DNA of 64,000 bases. Source: Arthrobacter stackebrandtii (lineage in GTDB: Bacteria > Actinomycetota > Actinomycetes > Actinomycetales > Micrococcaceae). Where the stretch lies: the NCBI RefSeq assembly GCF_017876675.1, contig NZ_JAGIOI010000001.1, forward strand, positions 3,534,001 to 3,598,000, in the 5' to 3' direction. Every line of letters begins with the position of its first letter. The first letter of the stretch is position 1. Shown piece by piece: positions 18,201-27,410 of the stretch. A program made the translations under genes and the position numbers. The notes under the pieces were generated by a model that was given only the letters and a program-made list of their open reading frames with translations, was not told the DNA's origin and made no database searches.

Positions 18201-18569
18201 GGCGGCCTGGCCCTGGAACCGACCGAGTACACCCTCGAGACAGTTGTTGAGGACGCGCACGACGGCGGCAAGACCGCCGTTGCGATGCTGCCCACCGGCG
18301 GCTTCGTGGTCTTGAACACCGAGCTGACACCCGAGCTCGAGGCCGAGGGAACGGCGCGCGACATGGTCCGCGCCATCCAGCAGGCCCGCAAGGACACCGG
18401 GCTGAACGTCAGCGACCGCATCCGCACCATCATCTCGGCACCGCAGGACGTCGTCGACGCCCTCCACGCAAACGCCGGTCTCGTCAAGGCCGAGACATTG
18501 ACGGTCAAGCTCGAGCTGGTCCCGGGCGACGTCGACACCACGATCACCGTTGAACGGAGCACTGTCTAG
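15291..18569 (+). CDS. ileS: Isoleucyl-tRNA synthetase
   Basis: Class I synthetase, 1092 residues, which charges tRNA-Ile and hydrolyses misactivated valine. The HIGH motif is HYGH at residues 74-77 and KMSKS is at 658-662, with the CP1 editing domain between and a long C-terminal region. The length and the [12 protein letters not shown] sequence fit the longer, eukaryote-like IleS type, many of which resist mupirocin (family knowledge, not tested here). ATG 15291 lies 7 bases after the AGGA that the T-box sequesters. folC follows almost directly, so the T-box may also influence folC transcripts. Confidence 0.97.
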   Translation: MTHFPKATAAHGLHAESNHVPASVRFPEVEELVLKYWAEDGTFQASIDARDAGQDGSNEFVFYDGPPFANGLPHYGHLLTGYAKDLVARYQTQRGRRVERRFGWDTHGLPAELEAMKQLGMTDKAQIEAMGIDKFNDACRSSVMKYAGEWQEYVTRQARWVDFDNDYKTLNVEYMESVLWAFKQLHSKGLTYNGYRVLPYCWKDETPLSNHELRMDDDVYKDRQDQTVTVTFPILTGESALSQELAGVAAIAWTTTPWTLPTNQALAVGPEVRYAVVPAGPNGVTLGAKAGEFLLAEDLVGAHAKDLGYDDGAAAAAAVTATYAGSQLEGLKYEPLWDYFADDEKYGTAKSWQFLVADYVTTTDGTGIVHQAPAYGEEDQKVCEQYGIPVVLSVDEGANFLPLFSEGPLAEIAGVQVFDANKTITRVVKDAGRLVRQASYVHSYPHCWRCRTPLIYRAISSWYVEVTQFKDRMVELNQGINWIPGNVKDGQFGKWLENARDWSISRNRYWGSPIPVWQSDDPEYPRTDVYGSLAEMQADFGRLPLNNDGEVDLHRPFIDELTRPNPDDPTGKSTMRRVEDVLDVWFDSGSMPYGQVHYPFENEDWFNTHNPADFIVEYIGQTRGWFYMLHILSTALFDRPAFRNVISHGIVLGSDGQKMSKSLRNYPDVSEVLDRDGSDAMRWFLMSSPILRGGNLVVTEQGIRDGVRQVILPLWNVYSFFTLYANTADGGKGYDPQLRFDGYTDPMDAYLLANTGDLVRELTAKLDGYDVSGACDSLRVYLDMLTNWYVRRSRNRFFDESADAFDALYTALETVCRVAAPLLPLVTEEIWRGLTGGRSVHLSDWPNADLFVPNAALVEQMDRIQQICSTGSSLRKAAKLRVRLPLQDLTVVAPGAAALDGAEGIVADELNIRTIRFVDAADASPEEFGISQKLVVNARAAGPRLGKDVQLAIKGSKSGDWSVTDGVVTAGGLALEPTEYTLETVVEDAHDGGKTAVAMLPTGGFVVLNTELTPELEAEGTARDMVRAIQQARKDTGLNVSDRIRTIISAPQDVVDALHANAGLVKAETLTVKLELVPGDVDTTITVERSTV

Positions 18570-18570
18570 C

Positions 18571-19953
18571 ATGAGTCAACAGCATGACGAATTTTCGGTG
18601 GAGAGCGTCTACGCCGAGCTGCTGGGCCGGGCCCCGGAGAACAAGATGGAGCCGCGCCTGGCCCCCCTGTTCCGGGCCATGGATGTCCTGGGGGAGCCCA
18701 ACAAGGCCTTCCCGATCATCCACATCACCGGCACCAACGGCAAGACCTCCACGTCGCGCATGATCGAGGCCGGCCTGCTGGCCCACGACCTGCGCACCGG
18801 GCGCTACACCAGCCCCCACCTGACAAAGGTCACGGAGCGCATCAGCATTGACGGGGCACCGGTCAGCGACGAAACCTTTGTGCGGATCTGGGACGAGATC
18901 CGCCCCTACCTGGACATTGTCGACGGCGAACTGGCGGCCGCGGGCGAGAACCGCCTGACGTACTTCGAGTGCCTGACCATCCTGGCCTTTGCCATCTTCG
19001 CCGACGAACCCGTCGACGTCGCCGTCATGGAAGTGGGCCTGGGCGGCATCACCGACGCCACCAACGTGGGCGACGGCCAGGTCGCGGTCATCACCCCCAT
19101 CTCCCTGGACCACACCGAACTGCTTGGTGACACCACCGGTCTCATTGCCGAGGAGAAGGCGGGCATCATCAAGGAGGGCGCCTTCGTCATCAGCGCCGCC
19201 CAGCCCACCGACGCCGCCCAGGTCATCCTGGAGGCTGCGCGCGAGAAGCATGCCGACTTCCGCTTCGAAGGCGTCGAGTTCGGCGTGGAAAACAGGACCG
19301 TAGCCGTGGGCGGCCAGATGCTGGACCTGCAGGGCCTGGCAGGGCGCTACCCGGGCATCCTGCTCCCGCTGCACGGCGAGCACCAGGCCCAGAACGCCGC
19401 CGTCGCACTGGCAGCGCTGGAGGCATTCCTCGGTGGGGGAGAGAAGGAGCTGAACCATGAACTGGTGCAGGAGGGCTTCGCTGCCGCCACCTCGCCCGGC
19501 CGCCTTGAAGTCATGCGCACCTCGCCCACCATCGTGGTGGACGCGGCCCACAATCCGGCCGGCATCGCCGCCAGCGCCGCAGCCCTGCAGGAGTCCTTCG
19601 CCTTCAGCAAGCTCGTGGTGGTCCTAGGTGTCCTGCAGGAAAAGGACGCCGAGGAGATCCTGAACTCGCTCAAGGACGCTTACGGCGACGAGGCTCAGGA
19701 ACTCTGCCTGACCCAGTCCAACTCGCCCCGTGCCATCCCGGCAGCGGAACTGGCCGAGCTCGCCGTCGACCTTGGTTGGCAGGAAGAGGACGTGCACATC
19801 GCCGAGAAGCTTGACGACGCCATCGAGTGGGCCGTGGAGCGGGCCGAAGCCAACAACGACCTCGCGGGCGGCGTGCTCATCACCGGTTCCATCACGGTGG
19901 TCGGCGAGGCCCGGATCCTGCTGGGACGGCCCGGCGAAAGGGAAGGTGCCTGA
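18571..19953 (+). CDS. folC: Folylpolyglutamate synthase/dihydrofolate synthase
   Basis: ATP-dependent Mur-ligase-like enzyme that adds glutamates to folates and often makes dihydrofolate. The P-loop HITGTNGKTS is at residues 51-60; RYTSPHL and the carbamylated-lysine region IAEEKAGI follow, and the C-terminal domain has VVDAAHNPAG. Length 460 is normal. ATG 18571 begins one base after the ileS stop codon; an in-frame start at 18550 would overlap ileS and add seven residues. It forms an ileS-folC-DUF4233-ndk block. Confidence 0.93.
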   Translation: MSQQHDEFSVESVYAELLGRAPENKMEPRLAPLFRAMDVLGEPNKAFPIIHITGTNGKTSTSRMIEAGLLAHDLRTGRYTSPHLTKVTERISIDGAPVSDETFVRIWDEIRPYLDIVDGELAAAGENRLTYFECLTILAFAIFADEPVDVAVMEVGLGGITDATNVGDGQVAVITPISLDHTELLGDTTGLIAEEKAGIIKEGAFVISAAQPTDAAQVILEAAREKHADFRFEGVEFGVENRTVAVGGQMLDLQGLAGRYPGILLPLHGEHQAQNAAVALAALEAFLGGGEKELNHELVQEGFAAATSPGRLEVMRTSPTIVVDAAHNPAGIAASAAALQESFAFSKLVVVLGVLQEKDAEEILNSLKDAYGDEAQELCLTQSNSPRAIPAAELAELAVDLGWQEEDVHIAEKLDDAIEWAVERAEANNDLAGGVLITGSITVVGEARILLGRPGEREGA

Positions 19954-19954
19954 G

Positions 19955-20428
19955 ATGGCAAAGCTGACAAAAGCCCAGCGCGACTGGAAGCCCAACACCC
20001 CCAAGAAGCCCCGGTCCACCAGGCTCATGTTCGCCTCCGTGGTGCTGTTCCTGGAGGCCTTCGTGGCCATCTTCCTGGGCCTGGGCCTGTTCGGCGTGCA
20101 CGGCAAAAACCCCGTCTACCTGATCGTGGCCGGCATCCTGGCCGTGCTGCTGATTGCGGCCTGCGGGGTCATCCGCAAGTCCTGGGGCCCGGCATTCGGC
20201 TGGATCCTGCAGCTGGCGCTCATCGCGGGCGGATTCTGGGAATCATCCATGTTTGTCGTGGGCGGGCTCTTTGCCGTCGCCTGGTGGTACGCCCTCTACG
20301 CCGGTGCCAGGATCGACAGGGAAAATGATGCCCGGGCCCGCGCCCAGGCCGAATGGGATGCAGCCCACCCCGAGGACGCAGCCCCCGGGCCCTCGTCCCC
20401 GGATGAGACCGGCACCACCGAGGCGTGA
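19955..20428 (+). CDS. DUF4233 membrane protein
   Basis: A 157-residue protein with three to four transmembrane segments (about 25-47, 53-72, 77-95 and 98-115) and a charged, proline-rich cytoplasmic tail. It belongs to the actinobacterial DUF4233 family that commonly sits between folC and ndk. No function is established. The ATG is one base after the folC stop codon, so translation is probably coupled. Confidence 0.85.
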   Translation: MAKLTKAQRDWKPNTPKKPRSTRLMFASVVLFLEAFVAIFLGLGLFGVHGKNPVYLIVAGILAVLLIAACGVIRKSWGPAFGWILQLALIAGGFWESSMFVVGGLFAVAWWYALYAGARIDRENDARARAQAEWDAAHPEDAAPGPSSPDETGTTEA

Positions 20429-20498
20429 GCCGGCCCGCCCGCCTGGCCCACGTAAACTAGACCTGATTGTCCTTTTTACCTAGCAATATGGAGTAACA

Positions 20499-20915
20499 GT
20501 GAGCATTGAGCGCACCCTTGTCCTGGTCAAGCCCGACGGCGTGGCCCGCAACCTGTCCGGCGAAGTCCTGGCCCGCATCGAGGCCAAGGGCTACACCCTG
20601 GCCGAGCTGAAGAAGGTCAACGCCACCCGCGAACAGCTCGAGGCGCACTACGCAGAGCACGCCGGCAAGCCCTTCTACGAGCCGCTGGTTGAGTTCATGC
20701 TCTCCGGCCCGGTTGTCGCAGCGATCTTCGAGGGCCACCGCGTCATCGAGGGCTTCCGCTCCCTCGCCGGCACCACCGACCCCACCACGGCAGCCCCCGG
20801 CACCATCCGCGGCGACTTCGGCCGCGACTGGGGCGCCAAGGTCCAGCAAAACCTCGTCCACGGATCGGACTCCGTCGAGTCCGCCGAGCGCGAGATCGGC
20901 ATCTGGTTCGCCTAG
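20499..20915 (+). CDS. ndk: Nucleoside diphosphate kinase
   Basis: Transfers the gamma-phosphate between nucleoside triphosphates and diphosphates through a phospho-histidine. The 138-residue product has the catalytic His121 in NLVHGSDS and the KPDGV substrate loop at residues 11-15. The start is GTG 20499 behind GGAG. A 24-bp terminator follows. It feeds dNTP pools alongside the nrd genes farther along the window. Confidence 0.97.
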   Translation: MSIERTLVLVKPDGVARNLSGEVLARIEAKGYTLAELKKVNATREQLEAHYAEHAGKPFYEPLVEFMLSGPVVAAIFEGHRVIEGFRSLAGTTDPTTAAPGTIRGDFGRDWGAKVQQNLVHGSDSVESAEREIGIWFA

Positions 20916-20931
20916 GCGCTGAGCAAACCAA

Positions 20932-20982
20932 GCACGACGGCGAAGGGCACCTCCCGCTGGGAGGTGCCCTTCGCCGTTGTGC
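20932..20982 (+). terminator. 24-bp terminator after ndk
   Basis: Bases 20932-20955 pair with 20959-20982 (one G-T pair), loop GCT, followed by TTT. Confidence 0.9.
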
Positions 20983-21015
20983 TTTAAGAGATGCCCGTTG
21001 TGCTTTAGGAGATGC
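20974..21015 (+). repeat. Tandem 21-bp repeat overlapping the ndk terminator
   Basis: CCGTTGTGCTTTAAGAGATG (20974) and CCGTTGTGCTTTAGGAGATG (20995) are adjacent 21-bp units, each continuing with C and differing at one base. The first unit begins inside the right arm of the terminator. Confidence 0.8.
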
Positions 21016-21075
21016 AGGAAGTCCCAACGCCCAGGGCTATCCAGCGCCAGGCCCCAGCGCCGGATCTCAACGCCA

Positions 21076-21240
21076 TCGCAGCATTGGCTGGGTTTTCCGC
21101 GACCCCCTCGCAGCATTGGACGGGTTTTCGTGGACCCTTCCGCACCTCCCGGGCAAGGACTGCGACAGGTGCGACAGGGGCGTCGGAAATGCTGCCGTTG
21201 CTGCGACAGGGACCGCTAGAAAGCAGCCATTGCTGCGATA
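21076..21240. repeat. Four copies of a TCGCAGCA(T/A)TGG repeat, two direct and two inverted
   Basis: Direct copies of about 30 bp lie at 21076-21105 and 21108-21137 (core TCGCAGCATTGG, then GGGTTTTC and GACCC). Inverted relatives lie near 21186-21208 and 21219-21240 (cores GTTGCTGCGA and CATTGCTGCGA). TGCGACAGG occurs three times between them. Left and right halves could fold onto each other. The region has no gene; it separates ndk from the convergent VKOR gene. Confidence 0.7.
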
Positions 21241-21257
21241 GCGAATGTTTGGGGGAG

Positions 21258-21893
21258 TCAGGCGTTGGAGGGGATGATCAGGTTCATGAACTTGAAGAAG
21301 ATCGAGGCCAGTGTGGCGAGGTAGAGCAGGCCCACGATGACCCAGGCCCACTCGTTCAGGAACTTGGTGAGGCCGGCCGGTGCGGGGATGATCCCATGGT
21401 TGATGTTGCGCACCGTGGTGAAGACAAAGACTGGAATCATCATTGCCCAGACCACCATGCAGTAGGGGCACAGGATGGCGAGGGTGTAGACGGCCGTGAA
21501 CCAGAACCAGCCCACCAGGGCCATGCCGGCGGTGATGCCCACCTGCAGGCCGATCCAGTACCAGCGCTGCATCCGGGCACCGGCCAGCAGGACCATGCCG
21601 GTGGTCACCACAATGGCGAAGGCCACGACGCCGATGAACGGATTCGGGAAGCCGAGGATTGCTGCTTGGGGGGTTTTCATGACGTCGCCGCAGGAGATCC
21701 ATGAGTTGATGTCGCAGCTGACCACGGCGTTCGGGTTTTTGTACAGTTCCAGCCGCTCCAGCACCAGGGTGAAGGAGGCAATCCAGGCGATGCCGCCGGC
21801 AATGACAAGGAACCATCCGTACGGCCTGGCACGGGAGAGGGCCGGCAGGTCCTGCTCGATGGGGTCGCTGGTGGAGGCTTTCGTGCTCGGCAT
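21258..21893 (-). CDS. Vitamin K epoxide reductase (VKOR) family protein
   Basis: Integral membrane quinone-coupled thiol oxidoreductase, 211 residues, that in actinobacteria reoxidises the periplasmic DsbA-like partner during disulfide formation. The relay cysteines Cys60 and Cys68 lie in VVSCDINSWISCGD and the active CPYC is at 142-145 before a membrane helix; about five transmembrane segments are visible. ATG 21893 follows AAGGAC. The usual partner DsbA is not adjacent. The gene converges on ndk and diverges from rne. Confidence 0.92.
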   Translation of the reverse strand: MPSTKASTSDPIEQDLPALSRARPYGWFLVIAGGIAWIASFTLVLERLELYKNPNAVVSCDINSWISCGDVMKTPQAAILGFPNPFIGVVAFAIVVTTGMVLLAGARMQRWYWIGLQVGITAGMALVGWFWFTAVYTLAILCPYCMVVWAMMIPVFVFTTVRNINHGIIPAPAGLTKFLNEWAWVIVGLLYLATLASIFFKFMNLIIPSNA

Positions 21894-22263
21894 GATGTCC
21901 TTACGGTGTGTGGCGGCAATCGTGTCCTGATTGTAGCGCGCGAAACATGGCGCGCCCTGCCTGAAACTGCCGTCATGACAAGGTGTGTGTGAGACAATGG
22001 GTTTGGCTGGTGGGCGATCCACATGCGCTCCCCGGTCCAATGGCACGCCAACGGGCTGCCGGTGACGGGACTGCCACGAGGGCAGCCATCCATCGGCCCT
22101 GTTTATCGCGAACCATTGGCTCTGCAGAGCTTGCGCACCCGTAATGTTGGTGCCGCCTGTAAAGCAATTAGACGACTTCCGTCAACGCCCGCGGGTGTTG
22201 GCACATCTGCCGGTTTCGGCATCCGATGTGGGGGTGCCGCCCCGGCACGAAGGCAATGCCCCA
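21894..22263 (+). other. Long leader/promoter region of the RNase E gene
   Basis: This 370-bp gap between the divergent VKOR and RNase E genes contains no credible gene. RNase E messages in several bacteria have long leaders used for autoregulation by cleavage, and this one could be the same (inference). I did not find a clear -10/-35 pair or a known riboswitch. Confidence 0.4.
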
Positions 22264-25200
22264 ATGGTTAATGAACAACCCACACCCGAAAACAACGAAG
22301 CACGCGCTGGCGCGGACACCGCCGGCGCTCCCGCCAAGAAGGCTCCCGTGCGCCGCACCCGGGCCAAAAAAGCCACGGCACCCGTGACAAGCACGGAAGA
22401 ACCGTCGCTGCTGGACGGGATCACCGACACAGCAAAGGATGCCCCGGCCGCCGCCGATGCGCCCGCAGCCCCGGCAAAGCGTGCGCCGCGGCGCCGGGCC
22501 ACCTCGCCCGTCACCGCACCGGGTGCCGCCACCGCAGCCGAAACCCCGGAACAGGCCATCCAGGGCGAGCTCGCCCTGAGCCACGACGCCCCGGCCGAGC
22601 CTGCCGCCAAGGCGCCGGCACGGCGCAGCCGGGCCGCAAAGGCCCCCGCCACCAAGATCACTGCCGCCGCGGACGCAGCCGGTGAAATTGCCGGTGAGGT
22701 CCCGGCCAAGGCCCCCGCAGCCAAGACCGCTGCCAAGTCCACCGCCAAGACTGCCACCGCCAAAGCAGCTGCTGCCAAGGCCGCCGCCGCAGAGCAGGAA
22801 CCCGCGGCAGCCGCCGAAAGCGCCGTTGTCGAGCCCTCCGACAAGCCCGCCAAGGCTCCGGCCCGGCGTGCCACGCGCAAGACTTCCTCGCCGGCCAAGT
22901 CCGCACCCGTCGAGGCGGCAGCGGAGCCTGCCGCTCCGGAGCCTGAAGCCGCGCCGGAACCCGAGGCTGCACCTGCGGCGCGCGTCCGCAGCCGCCGTGC
23001 CACTGCCAAGGCCGGCCCCGCCGCCACGGCAGTTGCCGCAGAGTCTCCGGCCGAGGCTGAAACTCCGGCCGCGGCGCCCGTTGCGGAACCCGCCGCCGTG
23101 GCGCCGGAAGCGCCCGCCGCAGAATCCGCTGGGGCCGAGGCCGACGCAGCCGACGTCCACGTGACGGAGTCTTTGTTCATGGAGCCTGCTGCCGGGATGT
23201 CGGCGCTGTTCCTGGCACCCGACCTCAGCCTGGCCGTTCCCGCCGCGGATGCTGACGAGCAGGATGCGCAGGACGAGGATGGCGACCGGCGCAACCGCGG
23301 CCGCAACCGCAACCGCCGCCCGCGCAGCAATGACGCCGAGCCTGCCGACGCCGAGGATGCGGGCGAGGACGCAGAGGACGCTGACCATGCCGAAGACGAC
23401 GGCGTGACCTCCCGCCGCCGCCGTCGCCGCCGCCGCGGTGATGCCGACCTCGAGCTCACCGGCGGCAGCGACGAAGACCCGCCCAACACGGTCACCCGTG
23501 TCCGCGCACCGCGCACGCCGGCGGAGTCCAGCGCCAGCGCTTCCAACCGCGTCACGAGCCTGCGCGGCTCCACCCGCCTGGAGGCGAAGAAGCAGCGCCG
23601 CCGCGACTCCCGCGACTCCGGCCGCCGCCGCACCGTCATCACGGAAGCCGAGTTCCTGGCCCGCCGTGAATCCGTGGACCGCGTCATGGTGGTCAACCAG
23701 GCAGACGACCGCATCCAGATCGGCGTCCTGGAGGACGGCATCCTGGCCGAGCACTTCGTCTCCAAGACCCAGCAGGACTCCCTGATCGGCAACGTCTACC
23801 TGGGCAAGGTCCAGAACGTGCTGCCCAGCATGGAAGCTGCCTTCGTTGACATTGGCCGCGGCCGCAACGCCGTGCTCTACGCCGGCGAGGTCGACTGGGA
23901 CGCCGCCAACCTCAACGGCCAGCCGCGCCGCATCGAGAACGCGCTCAAGTCCGGCGACTCCGTCCTGGTCCAGGTCTCCAAGGACCCGGTCGGCCACAAG
24001 GGCGCCCGCCTGACCAGCCAGATCTCCCTGCCAGGCCGCTACCTGGTGTTCGTGCCCGGTGGCTCCATGACCGGCATCTCCCGCAAGCTGCCCGACGTCG
24101 AACGCAACCGCCTCAAGCGCGTCCTGAAGGACCACCTGCCCGAGAACGCCGGCGTCATCGTGCGCACCGCGGCCGAAGGCGCTTCCGAGGAAGAGCTGAC
24201 CAACGACATCAACCGGCTCCGCGCCCAGTGGGAGGGCATCAACAACCGTGCCTCCTCCACCAAGACGCTCGCCCCCGAAATGCTCTACGCCGAGCCGGAC
24301 CTGACCATCAAGGTGGTCCGCGACGTCTTCAACGAGGACTTCACCAAGCTGATCGTCTCCGGCGAGGACGCCTGGGACACCATCGAGGCGTACGTGACCT
24401 ACGTGGCCCCGGACCTGCTGGACCGCCTGGAAAAGTGGAGCAAGCCGGAGGACATCTTCGCCGCGCACCGCATCGACGAGCAGATCAACAAGGCACTGGA
24501 ACGCAAGGTCTTCCTGCCCTCCGGCGGCTCCCTCGTCATCGACCGCACCGAGGCCATGACAGTGGTTGACGTCAACACCGGCAAGTTCACCGGCTCCGGC
24601 GGCAACCTCGAGGAAACCGTGACGAAGAACAACCTTGAAGCAGCCGAGGAAGTTGTGCGCCAACTGCGCCTGCGCGACATCGGCGGCATCATCGTCATCG
24701 ACTTCATCGACATGGTCCTGGAATCCAACCGCGACCTCGTCCTGCGCCGCCTTGTCGAATGCCTGGGCCGCGACCGCACCAAGCACCAGGTCGCCGAGGT
24801 CACCAGCCTGGGCCTGGTCCAGATGACGCGCAAGCGCATGGGCACCGGCCTGCTCGAGGTCTTCGGCGAGCAGTGCGCCACCTGTGCCGGCCGCGGCATG
24901 GTCACCCACGAGATCCCCGTGGAGCACCGCCGCACGCACTCGCCCGCCGTTGAGGCTGCCGCCGCGCACGCCCCGCGCCAGGACCACCGCGAGTCGGAGC
25001 GCACCGCCAACCGCACCACCCGCAGCGAACGCAAGCGCAACCGCAACGCCCGTTCGCACCAGAACGAGAACGACGTGCACGAGGACAACCACGCCCCCGC
25101 GGTTGACGAATCCACGGAGGCCGCACGGGTGCAGAAGGCGCATGAAGCCCGCGCCGCGCTGGCCACCATCGCCGCAGCCTCCCACCATGAGCACGACGGC

Positions 25201-25665
25201 GGAGCCCAGGGTTCCGCTGCTGCGCCGGCTGACGCTGTGGCGGCGGATGTGACGGAAGAAAGCCACGACACCGCAACACTCACGCTGGGCGGGGAAGCCA
25301 TCGAGCTGCCGCGCGGGCACCGCAGCGAAAGCAGCGATTTCGCCCAGTCCCACAACGCCGAGCAGGTGGCCGCCCTGGCCGGGCTGACCGAGGCACTGGA
25401 CCAGCTGGCGGCACCGGAGCAGGACAGCCGGGGCACCGACGAGTCCGGCAGCCGCTCACGCTCACGCCGCAGCCGACGCAACCGCAGCGCACGCAGCGCC
25501 CAGGGCGGCGCCGACACCGCTGTGGAAACAACCGATGCCCCGGCAGCGGGCACGGGATCGGCGCCGCACAGCAGCGCCGAGGTTCCGGCCCAGGCGGCCG
25601 CACCGGTGAAGAAGAGCGCGGAGCCGATCATTCTCGGCGTGGGAGTCCCCGCATCCGAGCTGTAA
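22264..25665 (+). CDS. rne: Ribonuclease E/G
   Basis: Endoribonuclease for mRNA decay and rRNA/tRNA processing, 1133 residues. A low-complexity Ala/Lys/Pro/Glu-rich N-terminal arm (about 1-400) with Arg-rich patches precedes the catalytic core. The S1 domain begins near residue 508 (GNVYLGKVQNVLPSMEAAFVD), the metal-binding aspartates lie in VVDVNTGKF (Asp769) and VIDFIDM (Asp813), and the zinc-link cysteines Cys871 and Cys874 are in CATCAGRG. A disordered basic/acidic tail follows. The terminal arms are typical of actinobacterial RNase E and probably bind RNA and partners. The start ATG 22264 is the earliest with a plausible product; it lacks a strong ribosome-binding site. Confidence 0.94.
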   Translation: MVNEQPTPENNEARAGADTAGAPAKKAPVRRTRAKKATAPVTSTEEPSLLDGITDTAKDAPAAADAPAAPAKRAPRRRATSPVTAPGAATAAETPEQAIQGELALSHDAPAEPAAKAPARRSRAAKAPATKITAAADAAGEIAGEVPAKAPAAKTAAKSTAKTATAKAAAAKAAAAEQEPAAAAESAVVEPSDKPAKAPARRATRKTSSPAKSAPVEAAAEPAAPEPEAAPEPEAAPAARVRSRRATAKAGPAATAVAAESPAEAETPAAAPVAEPAAVAPEAPAAESAGAEADAADVHVTESLFMEPAAGMSALFLAPDLSLAVPAADADEQDAQDEDGDRRNRGRNRNRRPRSNDAEPADAEDAGEDAEDADHAEDDGVTSRRRRRRRRGDADLELTGGSDEDPPNTVTRVRAPRTPAESSASASNRVTSLRGSTRLEAKKQRRRDSRDSGRRRTVITEAEFLARRESVDRVMVVNQADDRIQIGVLEDGILAEHFVSKTQQDSLIGNVYLGKVQNVLPSMEAAFVDIGRGRNAVLYAGEVDWDAANLNGQPRRIENALKSGDSVLVQVSKDPVGHKGARLTSQISLPGRYLVFVPGGSMTGISRKLPDVERNRLKRVLKDHLPENAGVIVRTAAEGASEEELTNDINRLRAQWEGINNRASSTKTLAPEMLYAEPDLTIKVVRDVFNEDFTKLIVSGEDAWDTIEAYVTYVAPDLLDRLEKWSKPEDIFAAHRIDEQINKALERKVFLPSGGSLVIDRTEAMTVVDVNTGKFTGSGGNLEETVTKNNLEAAEEVVRQLRLRDIGGIIVIDFIDMVLESNRDLVLRRLVECLGRDRTKHQVAEVTSLGLVQMTRKRMGTGLLEVFGEQCATCAGRGMVTHEIPVEHRRTHSPAVEAAAAHAPRQDHRESERTANRTTRSERKRNRNARSHQNENDVHEDNHAPAVDESTEAARVQKAHEARAALATIAAASHHEHDGGAQGSAAAPADAVAADVTEESHDTATLTLGGEAIELPRGHRSESSDFAQSHNAEQVAALAGLTEALDQLAAPEQDSRGTDESGSRSRSRRSRRNRSARSAQGGADTAVETTDAPAAGTGSAPHSSAEVPAQAAAPVKKSAEPIILGVGVPASEL

Positions 25666-25678
25666 CGGCCCGCCGCAG

Positions 25679-25743
25679 CTGACCCGCAGAAAACAGCGAA
25701 ATCCACTTTTATTACGTGGAATTCGCTGTTTTCTGCGGGTCAG
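25679..25743 (+). terminator. Long hairpin after rne
   Basis: Bases 25679-25706 and 25716-25743 form a 28-bp stem with one A-A mismatch; the loop is TTTTATTAC. The arms contain AAAACAGCGAA. It is an unusually long, near-perfect terminator between rne and the TPP-controlled unit. Confidence 0.8.
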
Positions 25744-25792
25744 TGTGCGTTTAACGGGTGGGCCGGGGCAATTTTGGCTAGGGTGGAGTGCG

Positions 25793-25870
25793 ACACGGGG
25801 TGCCAGGCCACAAGGGCCGGCTGAGACAATACCCGTTGAACCTGCCCGGCTAGCACCGGCGAAGGGATGT
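25793..25870 (+). promoter_or_regulatory. TPP (THI-element) riboswitch
   Basis: The conserved elements are in order: ACACGGGGTGCC at 25793, CTGAGA at 25821-25826, ACCCGTTGAACCTG at 25831-25844 and the closing GCACCGGCGAAGGGAT. The ribosome-binding site of the next gene (AAGGGATG) is embedded in the 3' arm, five bases before its ATG, so thiamine pyrophosphate should block translation initiation. Confidence 0.96.
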
Positions 25871-25874
25871 CCCA

Positions 25875-27410
25875 ATGACTGCAACAACACTTTTTCCGGC
25901 TGCCCGAGAAACACCCGCCACCACCGCCCGGAGACATCCCCGGATCGTGAGTATCGCCGGGTCCGACCCGTCGGGCGGTGCCGGCATCCAGGCGGACATC
26001 AAGTCCATTTCTGCCCATGGCGGCTATGCCATGGCCGCCATTACGGCGCTCACGGCCCAAAACACCCGCGGCGTGCAGCAGGTGCATGTGCCACCGGCAG
26101 CCTTCCTGCGCGCCCAACTGGACGCACTGTCCGCAGACATCACCATTGACGCAGTGAAGATTGGCATGCTGGGCAGTGCCGAGGTGATGGAAGCGGTGGG
26201 CGGCTGGCTGGCGCAAACCCGGCCGGCCGCCGTCGTGCTTGACCCGGTGATGGTGGCCACCAGCGGCGACGTCCTCATGCCGCCGGAGGCCCTGGCAGCC
26301 CTGCTGGCCCTCCTGCCGCACACAGACCTGGTGACGCCGAACATCCCCGAACTGGGTGCGCTGCTGGGGCGCCCCGAAGCCGGAGACTGGGCGCAGGCAG
26401 TGGCGCAGGGGCGCGAGCTTGCGGCAGCGCACAACGTCCGCGTTCTCGTGAAGGGCGGGCACCTGCCGGGCGAGGCCTGCCTGGATGCGCTTGTGGAGGC
26501 GGACGGCACGGTGCACGAGTTCACGGCACCGCGCATCCACACCGCAAACACGCACGGGACCGGCTGCTCGCTGTCCTCGGCCGTGGCCACGCTGCAGGCG
26601 CAGACGGGGGACTGGGTGGAATCGGTGCGCACGGCGAAGGCATGGCTGGTGGGGGCACTGGAGTCGTCGGCCGTGCTTGAAGTGGGGGCTGGCGCCGGCC
26701 CCGTCAACCATCTGCACGGGCTGTGGGGGAGTGCCGCCCCGGCCCTTGACTCCTTCAGCCGGTTGCTGTGGAACGACTGTGCGCCGCAGCGCCAGGCCAT
26801 CTTTGGCCTGGAGTTCATCCGGGAGCTGGCGGCCGGCACCCTGCACCGCGACCACTTCGCCTACTACCTGGCGCAGGACGCGCTGTACCTTGGCGCGTAC
26901 TCGCGCGTACTTGCCCGGGCCAGCGCCCTTGCGCCCACAGAGGCGGAGCAGAAGTTTTGGGCGTCGGGTGCCCAGGGCTGCCTGGATGTGGAGCTGGCAC
27001 TGCACCGGGACTGGCTCAGCCGCTACCCGATCGAATCGCCCCAGGGCCCCGTCACCAAGCACTACGTGGACCACCTGCAGGCCGTGGCCTTTGCCGGGAC
27101 GTACGGGGAGGTAGTGGCCGCGGTGCTGCCCTGCTACTGGCTTTATGCGGAGGTTGGCCGCGTGCTGCATGCCGACTATCTCAGGTACGACGGCGCCCAC
27201 CCTTACGGAAGTTGGTTGGAAACGTACGCTGACGACGACTTCGCCCAGGCCACGGCCACGGCGATCGGCTTCCTTGACGGCGCGGCACGGAACGGATCGG
27301 GCGCCGAACGGGCCCGCATGAGGGAAGCCTTCGCGCATTCGGCACAGTACGAGGTGGACTTCTTCGATGCCCCGCACCGCCAGCTGGGGGCACCGGCCGC
27401 GCGCCCCTGA
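25875..27410 (+). CDS. thiD: ThiD-TenA fusion: HMP/HMP-P kinase with C-terminal thiaminase II-like domain
   Basis: Bifunctional thiamine biosynthesis and salvage enzyme of 511 residues. The N-terminal ThiD domain (about 25-280) phosphorylates hydroxymethylpyrimidine; it shows GSDPSGGAGIQ, LDPVMVATSGD and the anion-hole NTHGTGCSLSSA. The C-terminal TenA domain (about 295-500) carries HRDHFAYYLAQDALYL and the VLPCYWLYAEVG cysteine motif and would hydrolyse amino-HMP to HMP, feeding the kinase. Having both activities in one chain joins salvage to phosphorylation. Expression is governed by the TPP riboswitch just upstream. The gene stands alone; no thiE, thiM or thiC is adjacent. Confidence 0.93.
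   Translation: MTATTLFPAARETPATTARRHPRIVSIAGSDPSGGAGIQADIKSISAHGGYAMAAITALTAQNTRGVQQVHVPPAAFLRAQLDALSADITIDAVKIGMLGSAEVMEAVGGWLAQTRPAAVVLDPVMVATSGDVLMPPEALAALLALLPHTDLVTPNIPELGALLGRPEAGDWAQAVAQGRELAAAHNVRVLVKGGHLPGEACLDALVEADGTVHEFTAPRIHTANTHGTGCSLSSAVATLQAQTGDWVESVRTAKAWLVGALESSAVLEVGAGAGPVNHLHGLWGSAAPALDSFSRLLWNDCAPQRQAIFGLEFIRELAAGTLHRDHFAYYLAQDALYLGAYSRVLARASALAPTEAEQKFWASGAQGCLDVELALHRDWLSRYPIESPQGPVTKHYVDHLQAVAFAGTYGEVVAAVLPCYWLYAEVGRVLHADYLRYDGAHPYGSWLETYADDDFAQATATAIGFLDGAARNGSGAERARMREAFAHSAQYEVDFFDAPHRQLGAPAARP

Noticed and set aside
22168-25353. A minus-strand open frame of over 1000 codons opposite the RNase E gene.
   Set aside because: RNase E has clear S1 and catalytic motifs on the plus strand; the antisense product is low-complexity Gly/Arg/Val composition.
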